Of a stretch of DNA of 64,000 nucleotides, positions 16,952 through 25,718 are shown in pieces (position 1 is the stretch's first letter; each line of letters starts with the position of its first letter). The translations under genes and the position numbers were made by a program. Source of the stretch: Haliea sp040221975. Its GTDB lineage: Bacteria; Pseudomonadota; Gammaproteobacteria; Pseudomonadales; Halieaceae. Below the pieces are notes generated by a model that searched no databases, was not told the DNA's origin, and saw only the letters and a list, made by a program, of their open reading frames with translations. The stretch covers positions 65,089 through 129,088 of the forward strand of contig JAVJWR010000007.1 of the NCBI GenBank assembly GCA_040221975.1, written 5' to 3'.

Positions 16952-17590
16952 CTACGGTTGCAGGCGCTCAATACGCCAGCCGTCAGCATCTTCCCGATAA
17001 TAGCGGAATCGATCGTGCAGCCGATGGGCCCCACCCTGCCAGAACTCCACGCGCTCGGGCAGTACCCGGTAACCGCCCCAGAAATCCGGAACCGGCACCT
17101 CGCCGCGGGCGAACTTCTCTTTCAGGGAGTTCATCTGTGCCTCCAGCAGGGAGCGGGCGGAAATCGGCCGGCTCTGCCTTGATGCCCAGGCGGCAAGCTG
17201 GCTCTCCCGTGGCCGGCTGAGAAAATAGCGCGCAGACTCTGCCTTCGACATGCGCTCGGCGCGACCGGCGACAATGACCTGTCGCTCCAGCATGTTCCAG
17301 GGAAATAACAGAGACACCATGGGATTGTGGGCGATGGCACGGGCCTTGCCACTGCTGAAATTGGTGTAGAAGACGAAGCCGCGGGTGGAGACGCCCTTGA
17401 GCAGGACGATGCGCTGCCAGGGGCAGCCGGTTTCATCGGCGGTCGCCAGCACCATGGCCGTGGGGTCGCTGATCTCGCCGCTCACCGCCTGTTGCAGCCA
17501 GCGCTCGAACTGTTCGATCGGGCAATCCGCGAGCATATCCCGATCCAGCCCGCCGGCCAAGTATTCGCGCCTGAATTCCTCGTAGTTCAC
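16952..17590 (-). CDS. pdxH: Pyridoxamine 5'-phosphate oxidase
   Basis: 212 residues from GTG 17590 (AGGGAAACC just upstream). FMN enzyme that oxidises PNP/PMP to pyridoxal 5'-phosphate. Motifs: QRIVLLKGVSTRGFVFYTN, SGKARAI, the SRPRESQLAAWASRQSRPI block and the C-terminal WGGYRVLPERVEFWQGG with RLHDR; the end IERLQP is the family's conserved terminus. Length is close to the E. coli enzyme (218). An ATG at 17629 would add 13 residues but overlaps the upstream gene's stop. Confidence 0.95.
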   Translation of the reverse strand: MNYEEFRREYLAGGLDRDMLADCPIEQFERWLQQAVSGEISDPTAMVLATADETGCPWQRIVLLKGVSTRGFVFYTNFSSGKARAIAHNPMVSLLFPWNMLERQVIVAGRAERMSKAESARYFLSRPRESQLAAWASRQSRPISARSLLEAQMNSLKEKFARGEVPVPDFWGGYRVLPERVEFWQGGAHRLHDRFRYYREDADGWRIERLQP

Positions 17591-17618
17591 AACGGTTTCC
17601 CTGTGTTGACGGCGGGCA

Positions 17619-17924
17619 TTATAGATCATCCCGGGTGCTGGGAAAGACGGGCGCCCTGCGGGCCATCGCGGGAATCTGCGGAAAGGGGAAGAATGACCGC
17701 CAGTCCTCGCCCAGGTCATCCTCCAGCGAATGACCGAACGCTTCCCGGTAGCGGGACTCCAGCAGGGTCCGCAACTCCGTCTCGGTGGCAACGTCCACCA
17801 GCCGCGCCGCCTCCATGAGGCCCTCCAGCCGCAAACGCTGTCCCGGGGGAGCATCCAGCCCAGCGGCCAGCCGGGACAACAGGTCCACCAGCCGCTGGTC
17901 TATGTTCTCCATCAGTTTGTGCAT
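17619..17924 (-). CDS. Conserved-looking small hypothetical protein upstream of pdxH
   Basis: 101 residues from ATG 17924, preceded by GGGGGA. Helical and charged (MENIDQRLVDLLSRLAAGLD at the start), with no signal or membrane segment. It stops 28 bases before pdxH on the same strand, so it is likely part of the pdxH transcript. The family is not recognised. Confidence 0.6.
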   Translation of the reverse strand: MHKLMENIDQRLVDLLSRLAAGLDAPPGQRLRLEGLMEAARLVDVATETELRTLLESRYREAFGHSLEDDLGEDWRSFFPFPQIPAMARRAPVFPSTRDDL

Positions 17925-18010
17925 ACCATCCCCCGTTCGCCAGACCCGGAGTATGCGTTGCCGGGCAAAACAGTTAAAGTCGGGCTTTGGCCACAAGGAA
18001 TCCTGCCACC

Positions 18011-19753
18011 GTGAGATTGTCGCGTCACCTCACCACCTTTTTCTTCCTCTGCCTGGCGTTTGCCCCCGGCACCAGTGCCCGGGAAACCCCCGCCGCCGAG
18101 ACACCCATCATCGACTTCGGCAGCAGGTTCCTGCCGGTGGTGGCTCGCCAGGGCATGGTGGTCGGGCCGGAGCGGTTGGCGGCGGAAATCGGCCGCGAGA
18201 TCCTGGAACAGGGTGGCAACGCGGTGGATGCCGCTGTCGCCACCGGTTTTGCCCTGGCTGTCAGCTATCCGCGCGCAGGCAACCTCGGCGGCGGCGGCTT
18301 CATGCTGGTGCACCTGGCCGAGGACAACCGGCAGACGCTGATCGACTACCGCGAAACCGCCCCTGCCAGTGCCGGGCGCGACCTGTTCCTCAACGAGGCC
18401 GGCGAGGTGGACCGCGAGCGCACCTACTTCAGCCACCAGGCGGCGGGCGTTCCGGGCACCGTTGCCGGCCTGGTACTGGCCCAGGCACGCTACGGCACCC
18501 TGCCCCTGACGCAGGTAATGGCTCCCGCCATCGCCCTGGCCGAAGACGGCCTGCCGGTATCCTTCGCCCTCAACCTGGAGATCAGCGCCCGGGCCGAACG
18601 CCTGGCAATGAACCCGGAGGCGCGCAGGCTGTTCCTGACCCCGGAGGGAGCAGCCCCCGAAGTCGGCACCACCTGGCGCCAGCCGCAACTCGCCTGGACT
18701 TTGCGCCAGATCGCCGAGCACGGTCACGAGGGCTTCTACGAGGGCGCAGTCGCCGCCCGCCTGGTCGCGGAAATGGAGGCCGGCAAAGGCCTGATCACCG
18801 CGGACGACCTCGCAGGCTACCGGGCCCTGGAGCGGGCGCCGGTGCGCGGCAGCTTCCGGGGTGTCGAGCTTGTCTCCACGCCGCCGCCCTCTTCCGGCGG
18901 CGTGCACATTATCCAGATGCTGAACATCCTCGAAGACTTCGACCTGGCGGCGATGGGGCACAACAGCGCCGCCTATATCCATCATCTGGCGGAATCGATG
19001 AAACTGGCCTACGCCGATCGCAGCGAGTACCTGGCAGACCCCGACTTCGAGCCGGTACCGGTGGCGAAGCTGATCGACAAGGACTACGCTGCCCGCCAGC
19101 GGACCCTGATCGATCCCACCCGCGCCACCCCCTCGGCGATGGTTGCCCCCGGCAGGATGCTGGTGGACGAGAGCCATGACACTACCCATTACACTGTCGC
19201 CGACCGCTTCGGCAACGTGGTGAGCAACACCTATACCCTGAACTTCAGCTTCGGCTCCCACATCGCCGTGCCCGGAACCGGAATGTTGCTGAACAATGAG
19301 ATGGCGGACTTCGCCGCCAACCCCGGCCAGCCCAATGCCTTCGGCCTGGTGGAGAGTGAGGCCAACAGGATAGAGGGCGGCAAACGACCGCTGTCATCGA
19401 TGAGCCCCACCATGGTATTCCGGGACGGCAAGCCCTGGCTGGCCACCGGCAGCCCCGGGGGCAGCCTGATCATCACCGCGGTGTTGCAGACCGTGCTCAA
19501 TGCCACTGCCTTCGACATGAACATCGCCACCGCGGCCGCCGAAGCACGGGTGCACCACCAATGGCAACCGGACAAGCTGGTGGTCGAGCAGGGCATCAGC
19601 CCGGACACCCTGCGGCTGCTGCAGGGCATGGGCCACAACGTGGACGTGGCGCCGCGCACCCTGGGCCGTACCCAGTCGATCATGCTGGAGCGCGGCTACC
19701 TGCTCGGCGCCACCGATACCCGCAGGCCCGGTGGCCATGTCGCGGCGTACTAG
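18011..19753 (+). CDS. ggt: Gamma-glutamyltransferase, periplasmic
   Basis: 580 residues from GTG 18011 (AAGGAA upstream), starting a signal peptide (RLSRHLTTFFFLCLAF). Precursor of an N-terminal nucleophile hydrolase: it self-cleaves before the Thr in DTTHYTVAD (about residue 392, matching Thr391 of E. coli) and hydrolyses or transpeptidates glutathione. Also present are NLGGGGFMLVHL, GVPGTVAG, PPPSSGGVH and the oxyanion block PLSSMSPTMVF with SPGGS. A TTG at 17987 would give a longer start but has poorer spacing. Confidence 0.95.
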   Translation: MRLSRHLTTFFFLCLAFAPGTSARETPAAETPIIDFGSRFLPVVARQGMVVGPERLAAEIGREILEQGGNAVDAAVATGFALAVSYPRAGNLGGGGFMLVHLAEDNRQTLIDYRETAPASAGRDLFLNEAGEVDRERTYFSHQAAGVPGTVAGLVLAQARYGTLPLTQVMAPAIALAEDGLPVSFALNLEISARAERLAMNPEARRLFLTPEGAAPEVGTTWRQPQLAWTLRQIAEHGHEGFYEGAVAARLVAEMEAGKGLITADDLAGYRALERAPVRGSFRGVELVSTPPPSSGGVHIIQMLNILEDFDLAAMGHNSAAYIHHLAESMKLAYADRSEYLADPDFEPVPVAKLIDKDYAARQRTLIDPTRATPSAMVAPGRMLVDESHDTTHYTVADRFGNVVSNTYTLNFSFGSHIAVPGTGMLLNNEMADFAANPGQPNAFGLVESEANRIEGGKRPLSSMSPTMVFRDGKPWLATGSPGGSLIITAVLQTVLNATAFDMNIATAAAEARVHHQWQPDKLVVEQGISPDTLRLLQGMGHNVDVAPRTLGRTQSIMLERGYLLGATDTRRPGGHVAAY

Positions 19754-19772
19754 GGCGCTAACGGTTTGAGCA

Positions 19773-20582
19773 CTAGGGTCGCGGCAGCCTGACCTTGGCC
19801 GTCTGCCGGCTGATTGCCACCAGCCGGCCCTCACTGTCCCAGTACTCGCCGTCTTCCTCCACCACGCCCTCGGTCAGGTGCCGCGAAAACAGCCGCGCCT
19901 GCAGGGGCCCCGGCGCCGGATGCGCGCGCACCTGCACCGTCAGCTCCACCGTCGGCACCCAGCCGACCAGGCCCACCACATCGAAGACCGGAGGCGGGAA
20001 GGCATCGGCAAACATCAGCAGGGAAATCACGTCCGCATCGGCGCCGTCGACGTGTCGCACCCAGCCGCGGAATTCGCCGCGGCCACCGGGGGCTTCACCG
20101 CGAAACACCCCGGTGCCGTCCACGAAGCGGATATCCACTCGCTGCCGAAACTCCAGCTTGCTGTCACCACCGGCGACACAGTCTTCCCAGCCGGGGTAGA
20201 CCGGGCGTGGCTCGGCGGACCAGACGGGGCCCTGTTGCTGCCCCAGATCCGTGTAGGCTGCGGTCACCTGCACCTTCAACTCCCCCTCCTGGTACAGCCT
20301 GGCCATGGCGTGGGTAGTATTGCGCCCCGCCCGCAACAACTCGACACGGCATTCAATCGGCCCCAGGGTGGTGGGTGCGAGGTAGAAGGCGTTGATCGCA
20401 AGCGGGTCCTTGTGCGGCAGCGCCTCTCTCAGGGCACGACCGGCAACTGCCAGCACATAGCCCCCGTTGGGGACTGCGCCGATCCTCCAGCCCGCGTGCA
20501 GCTCACCCAGCCAGAGGTCTTCGGCCTGGCGCCGGACGGCGGTTTCAACGGCAAACTGGCTGCTCTGGTCAGGCCGGGGCAT
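19773..20582 (-). CDS. Acyl-CoA thioesterase family protein (TesB-like double hot dog)
   Basis: 269 residues from ATG 20582, with GGAGG five bases upstream. The opening WLGELHAGWRIGAVPNGGYVLAV, CRVELLRAGRNTTHAMARLYQEG and the second-half block LLMFADAFPPPVFDVVG are typical of the thioesterase-like superfamily (4HBT_3). It would hydrolyse acyl-CoA thioesters. The leader contains a terminator-like hairpin. Divergent from the large envelope operon. Confidence 0.82.
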   Translation of the reverse strand: MPRPDQSSQFAVETAVRRQAEDLWLGELHAGWRIGAVPNGGYVLAVAGRALREALPHKDPLAINAFYLAPTTLGPIECRVELLRAGRNTTHAMARLYQEGELKVQVTAAYTDLGQQQGPVWSAEPRPVYPGWEDCVAGGDSKLEFRQRVDIRFVDGTGVFRGEAPGGRGEFRGWVRHVDGADADVISLLMFADAFPPPVFDVVGLVGWVPTVELTVQVRAHPAPGPLQARLFSRHLTEGVVEEDGEYWDSEGRLVAISRQTAKVRLPRP

Positions 20583-20617
20583 GGCACCTCCACTGGACAA
20601 TTCATGAACGAAAAACA

Positions 20618-20633
20618 GCACCGAAAACGGTGC
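20618..20633 (-). terminator. Terminator-like hairpin in the leader of the thioesterase gene
   Basis: GCACCG-AAAA-CGGTGC stem-loop; on the minus strand it is followed within two bases by TTTTT. It sits 36 bases upstream of the thioesterase start, so it would attenuate that gene or block transcription arriving from the right. Confidence 0.4.
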
Positions 20634-20644
20634 CGGGCCGTATT

Positions 20645-20674
20645 TTGTGTGGGACTCCGGGAAATGTATATACT
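20645..20674 (+). promoter_or_regulatory. Candidate sigma-70-type promoter of the envelope operon
   Basis: TTGTGT (20645-20650) and TATACT (20669-20674) with an 18-base spacer (or TATATA with 16), 63 bases before the first gene of the operon. Judged by eye only. Confidence 0.4.
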
Positions 20675-20736
20675 TGGGGGGAACTCGTCGCCAGACATCG
20701 GTACTCGCAAGCGCGAACGCGAGGGTGACATTTGCC

Positions 20737-21903
20737 ATGAAAGCACTGCGATTAAAGACCCTGCTGCTCACCGGCTCATTGCTGGCAACGCCCCTGTTCG
20801 CGGACCAGCAGCACCGGGAAGCCATCGCCCTGCTGGAGAGAGAGCACGGTGCCTACAGCCCGGCGCTGCCAGAGCGCCTCCTCAGTCTCGGCCTGTCCCT
20901 GCAACAGGAAGGACATCACGCAGAAGCCGCTGCGGTCTTCAAGCGGGGCACCCACCTGGCGCGTGTCAGCAGCGGGCTCTACAGTACCGAGCAACTGCCC
21001 CTGCTGGAATCCGAGATAAGAAGCCTGCATGCGCTGGCGGACTATCGCGCCGTGGACGAGCGCCAGCGCTACCTGTACCGCGTCCAGGAGCGGGCCCTGC
21101 AGGATCCTGTACAACGGGCGCCGGCGCTGCTGCAGCAGGCCGACTGGCAACGCCAGGCTTACCTGCTGAGGCTGGATGAGGAACCCGCGCAGCGCTTGCT
21201 ACAGATGTGGGAGTTCAATCGCCTGGCTCTGAACGACATTCTGGCGGCGGAGGGAGAGACCTCCATCAAGCTGCTGCAGCCGCTGTACGGCATGTTGCAG
21301 GCACAGTACCTGGTCTCGGACCTGCAATGGCAGGATGGCCCCGGTTTCAGCACTGGTCAGGGCTTTCACGAGCAGTCCTCGCGGCCCCGCGTCGGCAGTT
21401 ACCGCAAGGACAATTACAACAAGGGGGTGGCCGTACTCAAAGCCATTTACGATCTGGAACGCATCCACAGTGAACGCGATCCCGCCGCCCCCGCCCGGGC
21501 CCTGACCATGCTCGGCGACTGGATGCTGTGGCACGGTGAACGGGAGGAGGCGGTGGCAATCTACCGCGAGGCGATCGGGGAACTTGCCGGCAATGCCGAT
21601 GCCAAACCGGTAGCAGCGGAGCTGTTTGCGGATCCGGTGGCGTTGCCGTCCGTAGCAGGGCTGGATCAACACCCGCCACTGCCGGGCAGTGACGGTGGCG
21701 ATATACTGCTGGAATTCGCGGTAACCGCCGACGGCAAGGTCACGGGGCTGAGCCGGGTGGACGAGAATGATGAAGCTGACGGATTCGCCAACCGGCTGAT
21801 GCGCAAATTGCGCAAGACGCCTTTCCGACCCCGTTTTGACCTTGAAACCGGCGAGCCGGTGGACACTGAAAACCTTGTAGTGGCCTATGACAGCAAATCC
21901 TGA
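20737..21903 (+). CDS. Exported protein with helical repeats and a TonB-C-like domain (envelope operon gene 1)
   Basis: 388 residues. Signal peptide MKALRLKTLLLTGSLLATPLFA. The N-terminal part is helical and TPR-like (LPERLLSLGLSLQQEGHHAEAAAVFKRG is one repeat). A middle segment (about 180-290) has further helical repeats, including LTMLGDWMLWHGEREEAVAIYR. The C-terminal 75 residues fit the TonB C-terminal/energy-transducer fold: LLEFAVTADGKVTGL then a helix FANRLMRKLRKTPFRPRF. Unlike true TonB it has no N-terminal membrane anchor or Pro-rich spacer, so it is probably free in the periplasm. Gene 2 starts 17 bases before its stop. Confidence 0.8.
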   Translation: MKALRLKTLLLTGSLLATPLFADQQHREAIALLEREHGAYSPALPERLLSLGLSLQQEGHHAEAAAVFKRGTHLARVSSGLYSTEQLPLLESEIRSLHALADYRAVDERQRYLYRVQERALQDPVQRAPALLQQADWQRQAYLLRLDEEPAQRLLQMWEFNRLALNDILAAEGETSIKLLQPLYGMLQAQYLVSDLQWQDGPGFSTGQGFHEQSSRPRVGSYRKDNYNKGVAVLKAIYDLERIHSERDPAAPARALTMLGDWMLWHGEREEAVAIYREAIGELAGNADAKPVAAELFADPVALPSVAGLDQHPPLPGSDGGDILLEFAVTADGKVTGLSRVDENDEADGFANRLMRKLRKTPFRPRFDLETGEPVDTENLVVAYDSKS

Positions 21904-22954
21904 CAGCAGCAAACTCCTCTCCGGCTTGCGCGGCGCGGCCACGGTCGGCCTGTGCCTGTTGCTGGCCGGCTGCCCCAGCGCCAGCAATCCCACCCAGCCC
22001 CAGTCCCAGCCGCCTTCGCCCTCTGCACCGGGCGCCAGCACACCCCCACCCTCGAGCAGTGGCAGCAGTGGCAGCCAAAGCAGCCCGGCCAGCGCGGGCA
22101 GCTCCGCGCCGCCTGCGGGCAGTGCCGCCACTGCGGGTGGCGCGCCTGCCACTGGCACCGACGGCGACCAGACGACGGGCGGCGGGGTACCAGCCGGCGG
22201 CAGCAGCGATGGCGACATTGCCAGCCGCGGCCAGGCCGATGCCAGCGCCGGCAGTCCCGCTGGCGCCGCGGACGGGCAGGCTGGCGCCGAACCCGGCTTT
22301 GGTGACAGTGCCAGTGCCGGCACTGAAGCCCTGCCGGACATGCGCGACACCCCGACCATGGACGCCGGTGTACTGGCCGCACTGGAGGCGGCCATGGGTG
22401 CTTCCGGTGACGGTACCCAGGACAACGGGGGCGGCGAGGGCGGCGGCGAGGCCGGTAGCGGTGCTGGCGGCGATGGGGACGCCGCGGGCAATCTGCCCGG
22501 CGCGCCAGGTGGCATGGGATCCGGGCCGCTGACACCCGCCGAACAGGTAGCGATTCTCGACGCGCGCCTGGAGTCCAGCAGCGGCGATTTCGACAGCATG
22601 ATCCTGGAAGAACAGGCCCGCCAGCGCAGCGCCAGGCGCAGCAGTAGCCGACCAGACGCGCCGGAGCCGGAGGCGGCCGGCGGTGGCGCGGGCGGAGGCC
22701 GCGAAGGCCCCTACGGCGAGGAAGTCGCCGCGGCCGGCAGTGCTGGCGGTGGCGGCAGGGGCAGCGTCAGTACTCCTGGCGGCTCCCCGCCGGCCAATCC
22801 CGCCAAGTACCCGCCGCCTGAGGACATCCCCAGTGGCAATGACGATGACGTGGTCGCCCGCCAGCTGCGGGAAGCCGCCATGCGCGAGCCCGATCCCGCG
22901 GTGCGGGAAAAGCTCTGGGATGAGTACCGCAAGTACAAGGGCATCAAGCCATGA
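21887..22954 (+). CDS. Low-complexity lipoprotein (envelope operon gene 2)
   Basis: 355 residues. A lipobox LLLAGC ends at Cys29. Residues 30-170 are almost wholly Ser, Gly, Ala, Pro and Asp, giving a long disordered tether; further Gly-rich stretches follow to about 300. Two less biased segments are likely folded or binding regions: around 210-245 (TPAEQVAILDARLESSSGDF) and the charged C-terminus (VVARQLREAAMREPDPAVRE onward). No family recognised. Overlaps gene 1 by 17 bases and gene 3 by four (ATGA). Confidence 0.75.
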   Translation: MTANPDSSKLLSGLRGAATVGLCLLLAGCPSASNPTQPQSQPPSPSAPGASTPPPSSSGSSGSQSSPASAGSSAPPAGSAATAGGAPATGTDGDQTTGGGVPAGGSSDGDIASRGQADASAGSPAGAADGQAGAEPGFGDSASAGTEALPDMRDTPTMDAGVLAALEAAMGASGDGTQDNGGGEGGGEAGSGAGGDGDAAGNLPGAPGGMGSGPLTPAEQVAILDARLESSSGDFDSMILEEQARQRSARRSSSRPDAPEPEAAGGGAGGGREGPYGEEVAAAGSAGGGGRGSVSTPGGSPPANPAKYPPPEDIPSGNDDDVVARQLREAAMREPDPAVREKLWDEYRKYKGIKP

Positions 22955-24147
22955 CGGCGAGATTCCGACTGCCTGTGGCGCTGCTGTTGCTGCTGCTGTT
23001 GCCAGCCTGTATCAGCCAGACCATCAAGACCACTGCGGTGCCCCCGCTGGAACGGCCGGCGCAGGCACTGCCGGAAGAACTGCTGCTGGACGTCGGTATC
23101 CTGGTCTTCGACCCCGGCCTCGACGACTACGACGAAAAGCAGCAAATCTACCCGGAAGTGCGCAAGGCCGAGGCGCGCTTCATGCCCCGCCTGCTGGCCG
23201 AGGCAATGCAGAACAGCGGCGGCTGGGGCGCGGTGCGGGTCATTCCCAGCGACCGCCAGGCGGTCGACCTGCTGGTACAGGGCACTATCCTCAGCTCGGA
23301 CGGCGAGGAACTGGCGCTGCACATCCGCGCCAGCGATACCCGCGGCCAGCAGTGGCTGGACAAGAACTACTCCGCCCACGCCAGTCGCTACGCCTACAAC
23401 AGCACCACCCGCAGCAGCTACGACCCGTTCCAGGCGATCTATCACATGATCGCCAACGACCTCCTGCGGCAGCAGCAGAGCCTGAAAACAGCCGAGCGGG
23501 AAGATATCCGGCTGGTTACCGAACTGCTGTTTGCCCGCAGCTTCTCCCCGGAGGCTTTCGACGGCTACCTGCAGGAGAACCGCAAGGGCAACCTGGTGGT
23601 CAAGCGGCTGCCGGCGGCTGAAGATCCCATGCTGGAACGGATCCGCAGTATTCGCGAACGCGACCAGCTGTTCGTCGATACGCTGCAGGAGCACTACGGC
23701 CATTTCAGCGGCGAAATGCAGGTGCCGTACCAGGAGTGGCGCCGCATGAGCTATGAGGAAGCCATTGCCCTGCAGGAGCTGCAGGCCGAAAGCCGGCGTC
23801 GCATGATCGCGGGTGGCGCCGCCATCCTCGCCGGTATCTACGCGGCGGGCAGCAGCGAACGGTCCAGCCGGGCGGCCGGAAACGTCGCCATCATCGGCGG
23901 CGGCTACATGCTCAAGAGCGGCCTGGAGAAACGCGCGGAAGCGCAGATTCATGTCGCTGCGCTGGAAGAGCTGGGGATGTCCCTGGAGGCGGAGATTACC
24001 CCCCAGGTCATCGAACTGGAGGACCGCACGGTCATGCTCAGTGGCAACGTCGAGGAACAGTATGCACAGTGGCGGGAACTGCTGGCCGATATCTATCGGG
24101 CGGAAGTTGGTATGCTGGAGCTTCCTGACGCCCCGACCACCCCCTGA
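22951..24147 (+). CDS. Lipoprotein with possible CsgG/PelC-like N-terminal domain (envelope operon gene 3)
   Basis: 398 residues, lipobox LLPAC at Cys20. The N-terminal part (about 40-170) has the pattern of outer-membrane lipoproteins with a nucleotide-binding-like fold: VGILVFDPG, LVQGTILSSDGEELALHI and a closing helix. Helical segments follow, including YQEWRRMSYEEAIALQELQAE, and a glycine-rich hydrophobic pair around 285-320 (GGAAILAGIYAAG and AIIGGGYML) that could insert in or lie on a membrane. No name is secure. The start overlaps the previous stop. Confidence 0.7.
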   Translation: MTARFRLPVALLLLLLLPACISQTIKTTAVPPLERPAQALPEELLLDVGILVFDPGLDDYDEKQQIYPEVRKAEARFMPRLLAEAMQNSGGWGAVRVIPSDRQAVDLLVQGTILSSDGEELALHIRASDTRGQQWLDKNYSAHASRYAYNSTTRSSYDPFQAIYHMIANDLLRQQQSLKTAEREDIRLVTELLFARSFSPEAFDGYLQENRKGNLVVKRLPAAEDPMLERIRSIRERDQLFVDTLQEHYGHFSGEMQVPYQEWRRMSYEEAIALQELQAESRRRMIAGGAAILAGIYAAGSSERSSRAAGNVAIIGGGYMLKSGLEKRAEAQIHVAALEELGMSLEAEITPQVIELEDRTVMLSGNVEEQYAQWRELLADIYRAEVGMLELPDAPTTP

Positions 24148-24182
24148 CTCCCGCACCCCAGCGGCAAGGCCCCCAAGACTGC

Positions 24183-25718
24183 ATGTCCAGCCCCAACGAA
24201 CCCGTCAAACCGACTCCCTTCGCTGTCGCCGAGCCGCAGGCTGGGACCGCTGCCTTCAGCACCGCGGCACCGGCCGCCGGCAGCCAGCGTTGGCTGGTAC
24301 CTGCACTGCTTGTCCTGCTGGCCCTCGCCCTGGCAGTCATTTTCTGGCTGCCAGGACAGTTGCAGCCCCCGGTGGCAACGCCGGCAGCGGCGCCTGACAC
24401 GCGCGGCGGCAACGCCAGCGCCCAGACCGCCCCGCCCCCCCGGGAGCCCACTGCGGAACCGGCCGCCAGCCCCTGGTCCGACGCCCAGCAGGCCCGGCTG
24501 CGCAAGGAGGCCCAGGATGTGCTCGCCCAGCTGCTGCCATTGCAATTCGAGCTTGAGGAACGCGGTGCCGCCAGCTGGGCGACGGCGGCTCTGACGAGCG
24601 CCACCGAGGCGGCAGCGCGCGGTGACGCCCACTACCAGGCGCGCGAATTCACCGCTGCCAGGGAACAGTACGAGGACAGCCTCGCCCAACTGCAGGCACT
24701 GGAAGCTGCCATGCCGGATATTCTCGAGGATGCGCTACAGCGCGCGGCGGCGGCGCTGGAGGCCGGCGACAGGGAAGCGCTTGCTGCACCCCTGGAGCAG
24801 GCGGCCCTGCTTGAGCCCGACAACGCCGAGTTGGCTGCGCTGACAACCCGCGCGGAGTCAATGAAGGCTCTGCAGGCACTGCTGGCCGCGGCGGCTGCAG
24901 CCGAGGCTGATGGTGACCTGGCCGCGGCGGAGCAACAGCTCCGGGACGCGGCGGAGCTGGACCCGGCCAGCCAGCGTGCGCAAGAGCAACTGGCTCGAGT
25001 AACGGCGGCCCACAACCAGCAACGATTCCACCGCGCCATGAGCGAGGGCTACGAAGCTCTGGACCAGGGCAGCTTCGACAAGGCCGGCAGTGCGTTCCAG
25101 CGCGCCGGCACGCTGCAGGCGGACAGTGCCGAGGTCAGCACTGCGCTGGCGGAATTGCGCAGCGCCGAGACCGCTGCCCGCCTTGCCGGCCTGCGCCGCG
25201 AGGGCCGCAGCCTCGAGGACAGCGAGGACTGGGAAGATGCCGTGGCTCGCTATCAGGAGGCACTACAACTGGACGCCACCATCGTCTTCGCCCAGGAGGG
25301 CCTGGCGCGCGCGCAGCCCAGGGCGCGCCTGGACCGGCAGCTGCGGGATGCGCTGGACGCTCCCGAGCGGCTGGCGGACCCGGCCGTGGCTGCGAGCCTG
25401 GAGAAGGTCCTGCGGCAGGCGCGGACGCTGTCGCCACTGGGTCCGGTCCTGGCCGGGCAGCTGGCCGAACTGGAGCAGGCGCTGGTGCAGGCCACGACAC
25501 CGCTGACAGTGACCCTGCGCTCGGACCAGCAGACGGAAGTGCTGGTACAGCGGGTGGCCCGCCTGGGGCAGTTCGCGGAGCGCATCCTGGAGCTGCGGCC
25601 CGGCACCTACACCGCTGTCGGCAGCCGCGATGGCTACCGGGATGTGCGCCAGACCTTTACCGTTCGCCACGGCGAAGCCCCGCCACCAATATTCATCGCC
25701 TGCACGGAACCGATCTGA
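24183..25718 (+). CDS. Membrane-anchored TPR-like protein with PEGA-like end (envelope operon gene 4)
   Basis: 511 residues. A cytoplasmic tail of about 37 residues, one membrane helix (about 38-57, LVPALLVLLALALAVIFWL), then an Ala/Pro-rich linker and a long array of helical TPR-like repeats (about 100-400; LEAGDREALAAPLEQAALLEPDN is one). The last 75 residues form a beta-rich PEGA-like domain (ILELRPGTYTAVGSRDGY). Type II topology places the repeats in the periplasm. It is the first of two similar anchored proteins, and the next gene begins at the base after its stop. Only a weak ribosome binding site is visible. Confidence 0.75.
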   Translation: MSSPNEPVKPTPFAVAEPQAGTAAFSTAAPAAGSQRWLVPALLVLLALALAVIFWLPGQLQPPVATPAAAPDTRGGNASAQTAPPPREPTAEPAASPWSDAQQARLRKEAQDVLAQLLPLQFELEERGAASWATAALTSATEAAARGDAHYQAREFTAAREQYEDSLAQLQALEAAMPDILEDALQRAAAALEAGDREALAAPLEQAALLEPDNAELAALTTRAESMKALQALLAAAAAAEADGDLAAAEQQLRDAAELDPASQRAQEQLARVTAAHNQQRFHRAMSEGYEALDQGSFDKAGSAFQRAGTLQADSAEVSTALAELRSAETAARLAGLRREGRSLEDSEDWEDAVARYQEALQLDATIVFAQEGLARAQPRARLDRQLRDALDAPERLADPAVAASLEKVLRQARTLSPLGPVLAGQLAELEQALVQATTPLTVTLRSDQQTEVLVQRVARLGQFAERILELRPGTYTAVGSRDGYRDVRQTFTVRHGEAPPPIFIACTEPI

